Assembly: GCF_029633865.1 (NCBI RefSeq)
Contig: NC_079223.1
Coordinates: 37,507,706-37,571,705, forward strand
Source of the DNA: Lampris incognitus
Taxonomy: Eukaryota; Chordata; Actinopteri; Lampriformes; Lampridae
DNA: 64,000 nt
Reading direction: 5' to 3'
Position numbers and translations under genes: made by a program. Shown piece after piece: positions 22,684 to 34,309 of this stretch. The notes under the pieces were generated by a model that saw nothing but the letters and a program-made list of their open reading frames with translations, was not told the origin of the DNA and did not search any database. Each line of letters opens with the position of its first letter. The first letter of the stretch is position 1.

Positions 22684-24301
22684 GTTGTGAAGGGTATTAT
22701 CCCGTCATCGGTCACTTGCCAAAGAAAGCAAAATTAAGACCATTAAATTATATTTTCATGCGTTTTTTTAATCAAAAATCGAAAGTTTTCCCACAAGCCA
22801 TGATTAAAGTTTCCCTGATAACACCCGAGGGTTTGACTAATACCTGGACTAATCACTACCACCCCGCAATATTCCTGTGCAACGGAAACGTTGTTCGCTG
22901 CTCCAGCACATAGGATAAACCTTAGCCGCGACATGACAACGGGAGATATTTCTGGTCCGCTCAGCTCATCAGAACCCTACGAGCCAGAAAGTTAACGCTA
23001 TGCTAGCACGATTCAAAGCCGATAACACTGCGTTTGGTTGACAAAAAGTACATTTAATTTGACGGTATGCTTAACAAAAAGACTAGCTATCCATTGCCCC
23101 CAAGTCAATATCAAGATTTCCACAAACAAATGATAAACCATGAGTACAGTCGGCTGCAGCTTGAAGCAAAGAGTTGAATAAATTACTCGTTTTAGCAAGC
23201 GCATTAATTTAGAACGGTGAACAGACAGTTTCACTGGGACTACTTAGTAGGTGTGCGTACGTCACCAGGATTTAATGGACACCCTGAAGCCAATCAGAAT
23301 CGAGTATTCACCTAGACCATGGTATAATGCTGCCCTGGAAGTGGCTGAGTGTTTATGTGTAAAGCTTGGTGTTTCTAATAAAGCCTAAGGAATATTATGA
23401 TATGCTGGCTTCCAAACGTGCGCCATTCATGGCTGTTTTTCCCCTTTTCTTTCTTTTTTTAAATTTTTAAATGTTACTATAAATGCTCCTGACGTATTTT
23501 TAGAGGGATCAGATTAAGATTACATTAAATTGTGGATGTAGTGTGTGTGTGTGGGGGGGGGGGGGTAATGAAGCAGGGTGCCAAGGCTCAACACAATTAC
23601 AAGTTCATTTTCAATCTAAGCAGATTTGCTACTTAAAGGACTGCAGCTGCACAGCTATAAATATAATCTACAATTTCAGTTTGTTTTGCCCAATCGTTTG
23701 CCACGTATTACATCACAACAATAATCTTATGAATAAACCAGAACTGTTGTCTTTGCGCTCGGCCTTTTTGAGTTTAATCCCAAACAGCTCCGTCTGTCAT
23801 CTGGTTTGTAATTCCAAAAGGTCTTTCTCTTTCTCTTCTGTGCAGGATAATTAGAGACAGTACTTTCCACTTATCTTCCCGCAAAATCACCTATGGTTCA
23901 GTGTCTTGATGTCCGGGTGAAGGGGATTAGTGGTTTGTTAACCAGATTGGAGCAGCGGCAAAGGATGCGTGACCCAGTACTCGCTCCCTCAGAGCACACA
24001 AGCCCTCCAATTATCCTTCACTGAACACGTTGTTTACAGATGTTGAATTCTGCTGGTCAGAATTTCTCTACTGCCAGATCACATGTTTTGCTAGCTTTCT
24101 TGCTGACATACTTAATGGCCAGCCAGCCAGTCAGTTGAGTCTGACTGGCTGGCGGGTTTGCTAGAAGAGTAACCGACTGTAAATTCAGCTCGCCGGATGG
24201 CTAAGTGATGGACAGGGACCAAGAGTGTGGGGGTAGTTAAAGCGGATTTCACACTGGCTAAACAGTCTGCTTGTTAGACTGTGAAGGAAAATATATGGCC
24301 T
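22684..24301. other. Intergenic, no recognised gene
   Basis: A G-run follows a short TG run near 23540-23565. A short tandem of CAGCCAGTCAGT and the nearby inverted GACTGGCTGG occur around 24120-24155. Nothing else is assigned. Confidence 0.4.
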
Positions 24302-24415
24302 ACATCCATCCATCCATTATCCAAACCGCTTATCCTGCTGTCAGGGTCGTGGGGATGCTGGAGCCTATCCCAGCAGTCATTGGGTGGCAGGCAGGGAGAC
24401 ACCCTGGACAGGCTG
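24302..24415 (-). repeat. SINE family B, 3' tail fragment
   Basis: CATCCATCCATTATCCAAAC and GGAGCCTATCCCAGCAGTCA identify the family B tail in minus orientation. Confidence 0.8.
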
Positions 24416-24885
24416 TCAATTTGACACAATTTAAAAAGTGGGTTTCAAGAACAAAGGGTGTCTGGCTCAATTTACTACGTATAATGATATTAACAACTAC
24501 AACAATAATAAGAACAATAATTATTACAAAAACAACCAAATAACAGAATAATAACAGAAAATCTCTGCATTAATGTAAAGGGGAAAACAAGGAGCAAACA
24601 GGGTAAATAAAGTAATACAGTTTGTATAAAAGCAGAGCGTCAGAGCCCAGGTCACACAAAGGCTGTTGTAAAAAGTAGGCTTTTAAAAGTTATTTTTTAG
24701 ATGAGTCTTAAATTTGGGGGGCTTTCAGATGATAAAGGGACAAATCAGGGCTGTGTCCATGGAAAATTTATAACTGAGAGCCAGAAGCATAAGTAGTTAA
24801 AAGACAAACAAATAAGCAACTTTCATTTCATGTATTGGGCCCCCAAAGGACTCAGCCTCGACACAGGTCTAGTTTCAGCGAGTCC

Positions 24886-24951
24886 TTTGTTTGTTTTTTG
24901 TTTGTTTGTTTGTTTGTTTGTTTGTTTGTTTGTTTGTTTGTTTGTTTGTTT
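24886..24951. repeat. (TTTG)n repeat
   Basis: About 15 TTTG units. Confidence 0.95.
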
Positions 24952-25154
24952 GGTCAACTTAACATTACATATTGCAATCCTGCTGACCATCCAGAGCGTC
25001 ACTACAGGTACGAGACCTGAGTTGCTTGGGTCAGGGCTACGTCTGAAAAGAAATATCTTGTATTTCAGCAGGAAAATAAGCTTCAAAGTAGGCCAAAATT
25101 ACTAGTTTGGTTGTAAACTAGTCAAAATGATTAACTTAAATGATGTTTGACACT

Positions 25155-26352
25155 ATTCCTGTGTTGTGGGACTACTTTATTGTTCGCATTAATACAGTGG
25201 CCTATAAATGCTACGTTGCCGCTAGAGGGCATTCAGTGTAGTGACAGCGCATCTGATTGTAGTGTATGCATGTACCAGTCATTCTCTATTAAACCAGTAA
25301 ACTTATATCTTGCCTCCTCGTGATACTGCAACCTACTATACATGGTGTCAGAAGTCTACGTACCCATAGCCACAGAAGACAATCAGACGAAATGGCGAAA
25401 TTCTCACTGCCAGAAAACTTTGATTTCACTCACCCAGAACAATGGTCCCCACACTCAAGTCAAACCTACAGCCGGCATGGCCAGACTTCGAGCAGGTGAG
25501 ACAAGCTGATGAAAGGGCAAAACAAAGCTACAGACGTAACTACAATAGGAGAAACAAGGTCAGAGACTTACCAATACTCCATCCGGGTGCCAGAGTGGCT
25601 GTAAAGCTGGACAATGAGCAGGGATGGGTGAGAAATGCAAGTCATACGACAAGGTGACACACCTAGGTCTTACCTTGTACAGACGGAGAGAGGGGTCCTT
25701 CACCGAAACCGACGTCACCTGAAACCAATCACTAGCACTGCCGCGCTTCCACCTGAAGAAGGACAACCTGAAAGCGATGTACCACACCCACCTGCTGCCA
25801 ACGACAACGTGCCAGACCTACCTGCTTCCCACGAGGATCTGCCTGCTGCAGCAGAGGTACCACAAGCCCAAGAGACAATGACATCTCGTGGCCGAGTTGT
25901 TAGACCCCCAGAAAGATTTAAGACTTTGTTCCAGAATAGTACACAGTATGCATTGAGTGGCAGAATAATCCACTGCAACTGTGCTGGTGACTGGCAGTCT
26001 ACCCGGATCATCTTAGAGTAGGACTAATTCTTGTTTAATGACTGTTGATGTTCAGTTTGGAAATGCAATCATTTTGAAATGTTTCCTAAGTTAACTTTAA
26101 CAAAAGGTTTCCTTATAATATTTTCATATAGAAAGCACTGTTTCAAAGACTCAAAGGAAAGGAGATGTGTTGTGGGACTACTTTATTGTTCGCATTAATA
26201 CAGTGGCCTATAAATGCTACGTTGCCGCTAGAGGCATTCAGTGTAGTGACAGCGCATCTGATTGTAGTGTACCCATGTACCAGTCGTTCTCTATTAAACC
26301 AGTAAACTTATATCTTTCCTCCTCGTGATACTGCAACCTACTATACAATTCC
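25155..26352 (+). mobile_element. Internally deleted Ty3/gypsy-like LTR element with TSDs
   Basis: The 5' LTR is 25160-25342 and the 3' LTR 26166-26347. Both run from TGTGTTGTGGGACTAC to CTACTATACA, with four substitutions and one single-base gap between them. Target-site repeats ATTCC flank the element (25155-25159, 26348-26352). Just after the 5' LTR is TGGTGTCAGAAGT, a primer-binding site for tRNA-Leu that diverges after 13 nt. A purine tract AAAGGAAAGGAGA precedes the 3' LTR. The element is a deletion derivative that cannot move on its own. Confidence 0.88.
25392..26021 (+). pseudogene. gag start joined to a pol 3' end, broken
   Basis: From ATG 25392 the sequence encodes a gag-like start, MAKFSLPENFDFTHPEQW. 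It then jumps to the end of pol: VRQADERAKQSYRRNYNRRN and LPILHPGARVAVKLDNEQGW, typical of the integrase C-terminal region. A frameshift follows, and then HRNRRHLKPI and a Pro/Glu-rich tail to TAG near 26020. Protease, reverse transcriptase, RNase H and the integrase core have been lost by one internal deletion. Confidence 0.8.
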
Positions 26353-28440
26353 CACAAAAACAGAAGAAAAAAAATCTAAAGACCTTTCATTTCATGTGTT
26401 GGGCCTCCGAAGGGCTCTCTGAAAGTAAGCCCGGGCCAAGGCGGTGTTCATGAAAAGTGAAAATTTAAACTTTGTCGTACGACTAATCCAATTACATCGC
26501 TGGAAAGATCTCGACCTGTAGAGTAACATTATGTCAGTCTGAAGATTGTAAATGGCTCCTGTTTTGAAATATTGACCTCTGAACCTTGACCTCAGTGCAT
26601 GTTGGAAGGCTTGTCACTCACCAACACAAGGAGCCATAGACATGGAACCAACTTTTATAGAGTGCTCCTGACTTCAGCTATGTGACTACACCCATATGGG
26701 TATATGTCTGTGAATGTTCTCATTCATCCAGGTCATGGTTATCCAAAGGAATTGAATCGAGTGCAACTGGACTTGGTATAGTATATCGGTGAAGACGTTT
26801 CGCCTCTCATCCAAGAGGCTTCATCAGTTCATGCCTTTCTGACTAGACCAAGCTAGTCTGACTGGCTGGTGATGAAACTCAGATATTTATCCTCTCTGAA
26901 GTCGTTATCAGAGCTATTGATGTCAATGGCTCATATGGGTATAGTTACCAGATAAGGGCACTGTCAAATATGATCAAATTAATGTACACCCATTTAACAA
27001 TTAGATATTTAAAATCTGATCACACGAATGTGTTTCCCATCCCCTTAAACCCCTCATTGCACTCACAATTCAGTATTTACAACTTAAAATGATAGGAAAT
27101 ACAGTAATATTTATAAAAACTACAATTCCCCTGGGCTGTGCCATGGAGCTTGATACAAATCAGCACCACAGTTGTAGTTTGTTTTTGTTTTTTTGGCTTG
27201 AAAATAGGTTTGTAGAATAGGGTCCAAAAAAAAAAAATCTACAGAATATATCAAATATTTACTGAGGGCTGAAACTTAAATTGCACTGCATCTAGATGGT
27301 TTATCTGAAGAAGAAAAAAAAAAGCATACAATGTTGATTTATTTAGGATATCTCAGCAAGTATTTTAGAAGCGCGTTCTGATGTTGTGTTCAGTGTCAGC
27401 AGGAGTTATGTAATGCTTCGAAGTGTATTTAAGGAGCTTTAGGCCTATATGTATTTTTTCTAATTATAGTTTCCAGATGTTTGTTCGGCCCTCTCATGGC
27501 CTTACTAAACTGCCCCTGAGTGCTTAGAAATCCAAAGAAGAAGAAGAAGAAGAAGAAGGAATACGTCATCCCTGGGGCACTCTAAAATCTACGTTTTTTT
27601 ATTGAAAGAACATCATCCAATAGCTACATAAAATAACACAAATAACTCGAATAACATAAAAGACGTAAAGTCAATGATTCAAACAACATGTGAGCTAAGT
27701 GCTTTCAGTGATAGCAGCGTCCATTGCAATCACCATAGCAACATTATTTTATGCAAATTCACAATGAAGCAAAAAGTCACGTTAACCATGGGTGACCACT
27801 GACATCATACCATATTTAACAAATTTGTCATTCCAATGCGGGGGGGGGGGGTCTTCACAATCATTATCATCATCACCATTTTTTTATTATTAGCAGTAGT
27901 AGTAGTAGTAGTAGTAGCAGTAGTAGTGGGGAAATGATGAAAGAGGAATATAATTGCCTTTTTAATAATGTAAAGGGAACACAGCTGAAGCTCTGGCCTT
28001 CCTTAAACACTACCCCATTACCTCAGATTGACAGTTATATCACACACAATTCAGTGTTTTTAGAGAACACATTTTGTTACTGAGGCACTATAATAAATGA
28101 AGCCAAATGACGATAAAAAATAAACATAAAATAAAGTTTACTACACAAGAAAACAGCATTGCGTGACGTTGCTGAACCAGGGAATTCGTGTATCCAACAC
28201 GACAAAAGGATGCTGATTGACTTTCCATCGGCAATGTTTCCGACGTCCGGGTCCGACCGCATATGTGCTGCAGAGAGTTGAGGCTGAGCGGAGGACAGGC
28301 GCGGCACCAGGAGAGCCCCCTGACGTGTTGCATGCTCAGTTTATATCCCGGCCGCAGCCAGCTGTTGGCCAGCAGCACATGGTGTCATGATAACTCTTAA
28401 TAGGACAGCTGCTAAATCCTCCCTGCGGGATACAGGCTGC
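26353..28440. other. Intergenic with a Penelope-like remnant and trinucleotide repeats
   Basis: At about 26780-26900 the motif GAAGACGTTTCGCCTCTCAT next to CAAGAGGCTTCATCAG resembles the terminal part of fish Penelope-like elements; this is a tentative call. (GAA)n lies at 27534-27560 and (AGT)n at 27894-27926. No gene is recognised. Confidence 0.4.
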
Positions 28441-28616
28441 TGATGGGACACATGACGTGGACGTGCACGCGCCGACTGTCTGCTGCCCTCCTTTCGCTTG
28501 CGCACATTTATCCCGGTGGGATAATCGCGCCCGCCGTCATTCGGACTCAGCGCTTGGCGAGCTCCGGTCCGGTTCGTGGACTGCCGTGTAGCCATCTTCT
28601 CTTGCCATCTCTCCCT

Positions 28617-28740
<124 letters not shown>

Positions 28741-28823
28741 TTCTCTCGGTCCTCCGCTTTAAACTGCACCTCGGGCCCCGGTGCCACTGGCTCCGGCTGA
28801 GCTTCACGCTTCACACTGACATC

Positions 28824-28934
28824 ATGCGCGCGTTGTTGGAGAGCAGCTGGATGAAGTTCGGACCAGCCGGGAGAGACTCTCTGGACTGGGCCGCCGGACC
28901 CTCCGCCCTCCCTTCCACAGACAGACAGGCCCTG
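28824..28934 (+). CDS. smim28: smim28-like exon 1 with start codon
   Basis: ATG at 28824 in a fair context (A at -3) opens 37 codons, MRALLESSWMKFGPAGRDSL to STDRQAL, ending phase 0 before donor GTGAGT. The opening pattern MR-L--SSW-KFG-AGR matches my recollection of small integral membrane protein 28 (SMIM28), a little-studied vertebrate single-pass protein encoded near ARFGEF3 in human 6q23. The segment is hydrophilic and not a signal peptide. Joined to exon 2 it makes a 196-residue protein with the N terminus outside the membrane-spanning segment. The name is moderately sure; the two-exon gene structure is surer. Confidence 0.72.
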
Positions 28935-29457
28935 GTGAGTTCCCCGCCCGCCCGCCCGCTTTGTCCCAGAGGGTTTCAGTAGAGAAGCTTCCAAATCCCT
29001 GAAGGCTGAAATCCTTTCAAATTCTGAAATTACATCAGAAAAGCTTTCTGAATTCCGCTGTGGATGCAGTCTATTTAAATTCACGAAAGAGTTGGGTTTC
29101 TTTGGGTTTTGTTTTTTTTGCTTGATTTTTTTTGGGGGGGGGTTCCTCCAAAAGAAAATCTCTTGGGGGGGAAAGGTTTTCAGTTGTGTTATGTCACGTC
29201 GAAAACACTTGGTGACCATTTTAGCGGGTGACCATTCACTTTGATATTATTTATTGCTTCCTTTCACATGTTGCCTCATGCTTTATGAGAAGTAGCCTGT
29301 TTCCGGCTAGAAGCGGAAAATAGTCTCCTTTGCTAAAGCCATGTTTTTATTCGTTTTTCTGTTAATAAAAGAAAACTATTAAAACAAAGAGCTGTAGGAA
29401 AAACGGTGCCGAATTTAATTTAACTTTTCACACAGAAATGACTTCTCCCCAGAGTCA

Positions 29458-29497
<40 letters not shown>

Positions 29498-29641
29498 ACC
29501 TATAGCCTGTCAGTCTGTGGGTGTGCAGCCGACCCTCATATGAATGTGACCAAGTCTAATATGAATTTGCACTTTCCAAAAAGAAAAGGTTTGCTATACG
29601 ACCATTTCGGTCTGACCGTAACCTTGTCTTTATTTTCATAT

Positions 29642-29903
29642 TATAATAAAGCTGGGTAAACCCCTTACGCTCGCGCATGCGTGACCCACATCTACAGTTG
29701 ACTCAGATCGGGCAGCAACAAGAATATGCAACACTTCCTATTTTGACTGCAACCGAGAGGAAGTTGTTCCTTTATAACTTTTGCATTTTTGGACTCTCAA
29801 AATACTTTTAATGACTTTTGATCATGTCGCTGTCCGAGCTGAGTCGGTCGTAGATGTGAGTCGCACATGCGTGAAGGTAAACGGTTTACCCAGCTTTATT
29901 ATA
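29642..29903. repeat. Inverted-repeat element, possible MITE
   Basis: TATAATAAAGCTGGGTAAAC at 29642 continues to about 29706 and is matched in reverse complement by 29839-29903, at roughly 80 percent by eye. A spacer of about 130 bp separates the arms. A further inverted match of the arm's inner part (GCTGCCCGATCT-AGTCAAC) lies at 30062-30081. Confidence 0.6.
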
Positions 29904-30699
29904 TTATGTAAATAAAGACAGATGTTATTATTTTTGGTTCATCCAGTGTTCCTCCAGTTCTCCTGTGCTCAGATCAGCAGTGGGTGATTTGCTGACTTGC
30001 GAAATATGATCGACTTGTCGTTGACTTTCAAGACTCATACCCGAATACATGTTCTGACACTCGCTGCCCGATCTAAGTCAACCGTGCGCATGCGCGACTC
30101 GGTTGACAGCGACGGAAAGCGGCGTTGGTCGAGCGAGCTAGAGTCACGTCAAGTCAAGTTTATTTGTATAGCCCAAGAGTGAATGAAGAGAGGGAGCGGC
30201 GGTCGTGAGAATAAACGTTATTCAAAGCTTTTGAATCACCGCAACCACAAGAGATTCTTGATCATAGTGGGAACTGTGAACAAAAAACAAACATTAGGAC
30301 GATAAGTCCAGTAGTATGTGAAATAAACAGCGGAGACACGCGCACCAGATGCACACTTAAAAAGGTATTTTTAAAACGTTGTTTTTTCCCATGACAATAT
30401 ATTCCCCAATTAGTGGCAATGCTTTCTAATAGTATTTGATTATTTTTTATTCTTGCGAATAGAATAGTTTTCCGTACGGTGGATATAATTTTCCATCCTG
30501 TCTAACTCCCTTATTCTGTTGCTGATGAAAAAGGCCCAGACAGACTCTCAGCTCCCAGCAGACTAAACCCATTTCATCCCTGAGTTGACCGATCACATGA
30601 TCTGAGGATTAGTTTATTACCAACGTGACAGCTACCACCGCTTTTCTCAGCTTTTAGAGTATAATCTAAAACCCAGCGGGAGAGCTTAAGAAACCGCTG

Positions 30700-31292
30700 C
30701 TTGTTATTATTATTGTTATTATTATTATACATTTTATTTATAGAGTGCTTTTCAGAGTACTCAAAGACGCTTGACACATTAAAAGCAATTCTGAAAGGTG
30801 AGTTTTGATTAGTGATTTGGACATGAACAGATCGGTGCAGTCTCTGATGTGTTTGGGGAAGGCCTTCCAGAGGGAGGGGGCAGCCATGGAGAAGGCTCTT
30901 TCACCCCAGGTCCAGTGGTCCTGTGTGGTGGAGACAGAAGGTTGGCATCAGAGGAGCAGAGGCTTTGGGAAGGACTATGGTTGTGGAGCAGGTTGGTGAG
31001 GTAGGAGGGGGCCTGGTTATGGAGGACTTTATGAGTGAGGAGAAGGACTTTGAATTGGATCTGTTGTGGGGCAGGGGGCCAGTGGAGCTTCTGGAGGACA
31101 GGGGGGGTGGTCACAGGAGCAGGAGTGGGTGAGCAGGCGGGCAGTAGAGCTCTGGATGTACTGGAGATTGTTTAGGACTTTGGATGATGAGATATAGGGA
31201 ATGCTTTTGCAGTAGTCAATTCTGGATGCGATGAAGGCATGGATCAAAGTTTGCAAAAACATATTAGTGAATCCATTTTCCTTGAAATTCAA
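30700..31292 (-). mobile_element. LINE 3' fragment (reverse-transcriptase C-terminal region)
   Basis: The minus strand encodes LIHAFIASRIDYCKSIPYIS and, in another frame, LQKLHWPPAPQQIQFKVLLL then APSYLTNLL. These are the typical C-terminal blocks of L2/Rex-like LINE polymerases (ASRIDYC, LHWLPV--RI-FK-L). A stop or frameshift separates them. The TATT repeats near 30703-30730 lie at its 3' end. Confidence 0.75.
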
Positions 31293-31696
31293 AATATATG
31301 CTTGGAACGTTGTTTCAAATTTCTCCTTTAAGAGAAAAGGGGCGAGTTAAACCGCTTTTCACGGTATGGTATTGCTGGTATGTTAAAGTTGTGTTATTAG
31401 AGCAAAATGAATTACTCACGGCTACAGATTCATAATAATCTAAGTCACTTTATCCGATCTTGAGTGTGAGTAATTTGTGTGTGCGTGCGTGCGTGCGTGC
31501 GCACGCGTATTTATAGAGATTACTTTGTCTGACAGCGCCCTCTAGTGGATCAGAAAAAATGGGCGCAAAAAAAAAGTTTCCCCAACAAAACTATTTGTTT
31601 CAGTGATTGAGAGTTTGATCTACTGCTTTCTCTTTAGTGGTACTTAGATTGTTATTGATTTTTCTGTTTTTTTTCTGTTTCTTTTTCACCCCCCAG

Positions 31697-32176
31697 GGCC
31701 ACCAGAGGGGTAGTTCTGGGGAGGCTATCGTTGGTGCAGGGTCCAGTCCTTATGTTATAATAGCAACTGTCTCCACCCTCCTACTCTTCTTCAGTATCCT
31801 TGGTGTCCTGGCTTGGCGCCGGAGGCGGGGTTTCAGCTTCAGCAGCAAGCTGGGGTTGGCAAATGTGATTGCACTGGAGGACCTGCAAGACCCAGAGAGG
31901 AATTGTGAGCTGCTGTCCTCCATCCGACGCAGCAGGGGACAGCACCAGTTCACCAGCTCCAGCTCAGAGCAAGACGTGACGGATGGCGTGTTCCTTATGG
32001 TCTACCTGCCCTCGCCCTACGAACAGACCCTCACCAGGATCGCCAGAGCTGCCAGCACATCCAGCTCCAAAGACCTGGAGCTGTTGCCTCCAAGTCCTGG
32101 ACTGGAAGGAAATGAATTTGAGGCAGGGGTGAGGCAGATGGATGAGGCTGGTGAAGAGGAGGAACAGAAAGACTGA
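31697..32176 (+). CDS. smim28: smim28-like exon 2: membrane span and cytoplasmic tail
   Basis: It starts phase 0 after the acceptor and encodes 159 residues plus TGA (32174-32176). Protein residues 56-77 (YVIIATVSTLLLFFSILGVL plus AW) form one membrane-spanning helix followed by RRRR, which predicts the C terminus in the cytosol. The long tail has a Ser-rich patch (TSSSSEQ), then VYLPSPYEQTLTR at about 139-151, lined up with the PPxY-type motif I recall in mammalian SMIM28. Here the order is P-S-P-Y, so a canonical PPxY is absent. The tail ends in an acidic GEEEEQKD. The AATAAA beginning at the last base of the stop codon (32176-32181) is probably not the used poly(A) signal. Confidence 0.75.
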   Translation, partial: GHQRGSSGEAIVGAGSSPYVIIATVSTLLLFFSILGVLAWRRRRGFSFSSKLGLANVIALEDLQDPERNCELLSSIRRSRGQHQFTSSSSEQDVTDGVFLMVYLPSPYEQTLTRIARAASTSSSKDLELLPPSPGLEGNEFEAGVRQMDEAGEEEEQKD

Positions 32177-33415
32177 ATAAAAAGTTTGCTAAATGAAGAA
32201 AAAAAAAACAACCAGGGAAAGACAGAAGGGAAGAGGAGGTGAAAAGAAGAAGGCACGATTATGACAAGATGAGAAGAGATGTTAATAGTCAGATTGTTCC
32301 TTATGAGAAAAACACATTCCATAATTTCACCCTCTCTTACAAAGACTACTCTGGAGAGGAGAGGAAAGTAAAGACATGAGAGGAAATAAGGATGAATGCC
32401 AGGGGATTATAAATGTCAAGTAACACACATTGCACTACTCTACACTTTCCTACCTGGACTTATATGTACAAGTAGGTCTGTCCTGATTGATGGTGGGCTC
32501 TGGAGCAGAGAACATGAACCATTTCTGAGTATTAGTGTGAATGTGAAGAAAAATGGTTAACCAGATTGCTGATTTCCTATTGGCTTGTTTGGTGCAAATA
32601 ATGGAAAACCCCTAAACACTAAAACCACCATGAATAAAACTATGTGCAAGTTGATATTTGTTGTTATAAAAGAGAGGGGGTGAGCAATTTAACAAAGTGC
32701 TTCACAATCAGGACAAACAAAAGACACACGGACAAGGCCATCACGTATGGGGGACAACCCTATCCACATAAGGTTACACCAACAAACCAGTACAGCATCA
32801 CTAAAGTGATAGTGATGACTCTATTAGACATATATTGGCAAACTACAGAGTCTGTAAACCTTGACATGGGCATCCGTAGGACTGCTGCAGGATCAAATCT
32901 GACATTTCAGTTGCAGCATGTCCTCTTAACACGGCAAAACATGACCCACATGACGAGTAAGCTCTGTCTTGTACCCAGATTCATCTGCACTACATCAGGA
33001 TAATTTAGTTCAAATCATCTCAGTGCACTCACAGGCGGAGAACCTCGCCAACTTCAATAAATTTCCCCTGATGTATGTTATTGTGACTTACCCGAGAAGT
33101 CATCCAAAATTGACAAACTTGTTCCAAGCGAATGTTCTCGAATGAGTTATACTCCCCTGAAGCCAATTCAAATGAACTGAAACCATCCATATGATCTAAA
33201 AGTGCAATAAGTTTATCCTTCTGGAGACAAAACTGAAAGCCCTTACAAAGGTCACCCTGTCACAAATTTGCAGCATATTGAAAACTGGATATAGACTGCT
33301 GAATATAGTTTAGGTGGTACGCAAACACAGGGAAGGATGACAGTTTGTATATCACCGTTTGTTGGACCTATCCTGGTGCCCCCAGCAGTAAAATGTAACA
33401 TGGCCCTATATCATC

Positions 33416-33420
<5 letters not shown>
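32177..33420 (+). other. smim28 3' UTR and flank
   Basis: It is A/G-rich at first. A second AATAAA at 32633-32638 is a better candidate poly(A) signal. After it there is no recognised feature up to the AT repeat. Confidence 0.45.
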
Positions 33421-33476
<56 letters not shown>

Positions 33477-33491
33477 GTATGTATATATATA
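33421..33491. repeat. (AT)n and (GTAT)n at a transposon insertion point
   Basis: An AT run of about 45 bp is followed by GTAT units. The Tc1-like element at 33492 lies directly in it, and the AT run resumes at 34689-34709. Confidence 0.95.
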
Positions 33492-33870
33492 CACTACCGT
33501 TCAAAAGTTTGGGATCACCCAAACAATTTCGTGTTTTCCATGAAAAGTCACACTTATTCACCACCATATGTTGTGAAATGAATAGAAAATAGAGTCAAGA
33601 CATTGACAAGGTTAGAAATAATGATTTGTATTTGAAATAAGATTTTTTTTACATCAAACTTTGCTTTCGTCAAAGAATCCTCCATTTGCAGCAATTACAG
33701 CATTGCAGACCTTTGGCATTCTAGCTGTTAATTTGTTGAGGTAATCTGGAGAAATTGCACCCCACGCTTCCAGAAGCAGCTCCCACAAGTTGGATTGGTT
33801 GGATGGGCACTTCTTTGAGCAGATTGAGTTTCTGGAGCATCACATTTGTGGGGTCAATTAAACGCTCAAA

Positions 33871-34065
33871 ATGGCCAGAAAAAGAGAACTTTCATCTGAA
33901 ACTCGACAGTCTATTCTTGTTCTTAGAAATGAAGGCTATTCCATGCGAGAAATTGCTAAGAAATTGAAGATTTCCTACACCGGTGTGTACTACTCCCTTC
34001 AGAGGACAGCACAAACAGGCTCTAACAGGTACTATTTAATGAAGATGCCAGTTGGGGACCTGTGA
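33871..34065 (+). pseudogene. Tc1-like transposase N-terminal fragment, left arm
   Basis: It encodes MARKRELSSETRQSILVLRN and GYSMREIAKKLKISYTGVYY, the first helix-turn-helix of a Tc1-like transposase that recognises the terminal repeat. About 53 residues in (after AQTGSN) it runs into the element's centre and stops. Only the DNA-binding start remains. Confidence 0.85.
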
Positions 34066-34309
34066 GGCGTCTGTTTCTCAAACTAGAGACTCTAATGTAC
34101 TTATCTTCTTGCTCAGTTGTGCAACGCGGCCTCCCACTTGTTTTTCTACTCTGGTTAGAGCCTGTTTGTGCTGTCCTCTGAAGGGAGTAGTACACACCGG
34201 TGTAGGAAATCTTCAATTTCTTAGCAATTTCTCGCATGGAATAGCCTTCATTTCTAAGAACAAGAATAGACTGTCGAGTTTCAGATGAAAGTTCTCTTTT
34301 TCTGGCCAT
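34022..34309 (-). pseudogene. Tc1-like transposase N-terminal fragment, right arm
   Basis: It has the same start as the left-arm copy, identical over 53 residues, and continues through the centre with SRKTSGRPRCTTEQEDKYIR and LRNRRLTGPQLASSLNS, the second DNA-binding subdomain including a GRPR motif. It then terminates; the catalytic DDE domain (about 240 residues in intact relatives) is missing. This arm therefore represents the original element, and the left arm a copied end. Confidence 0.85.

Larger units (their letters stand above)
28935..31696 (+). other. smim28 intron
   Basis: A 2.76-kb intron from GTGAGT to TTTTTCACCCCCCAG. It holds (TTA)n at 29460-29494, an inverted-repeat element (29642-29903), a LINE 3' fragment (30740-31292) and a short CGTG repeat near 31480-31505. 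Confidence 0.75.

Noticed and set aside
27534..27926. Possible CRISPR-like or regulatory arrays in GAA and AGT repeats
   Set aside because: They are plain trinucleotide microsatellites without spacers.
33755..33967. 70-residue ORF found identically in both arms of the palindromic element
   Set aside because: It is an out-of-frame reading across the transposase start and the antisense C-terminal region; identity reflects the inverted repeat.
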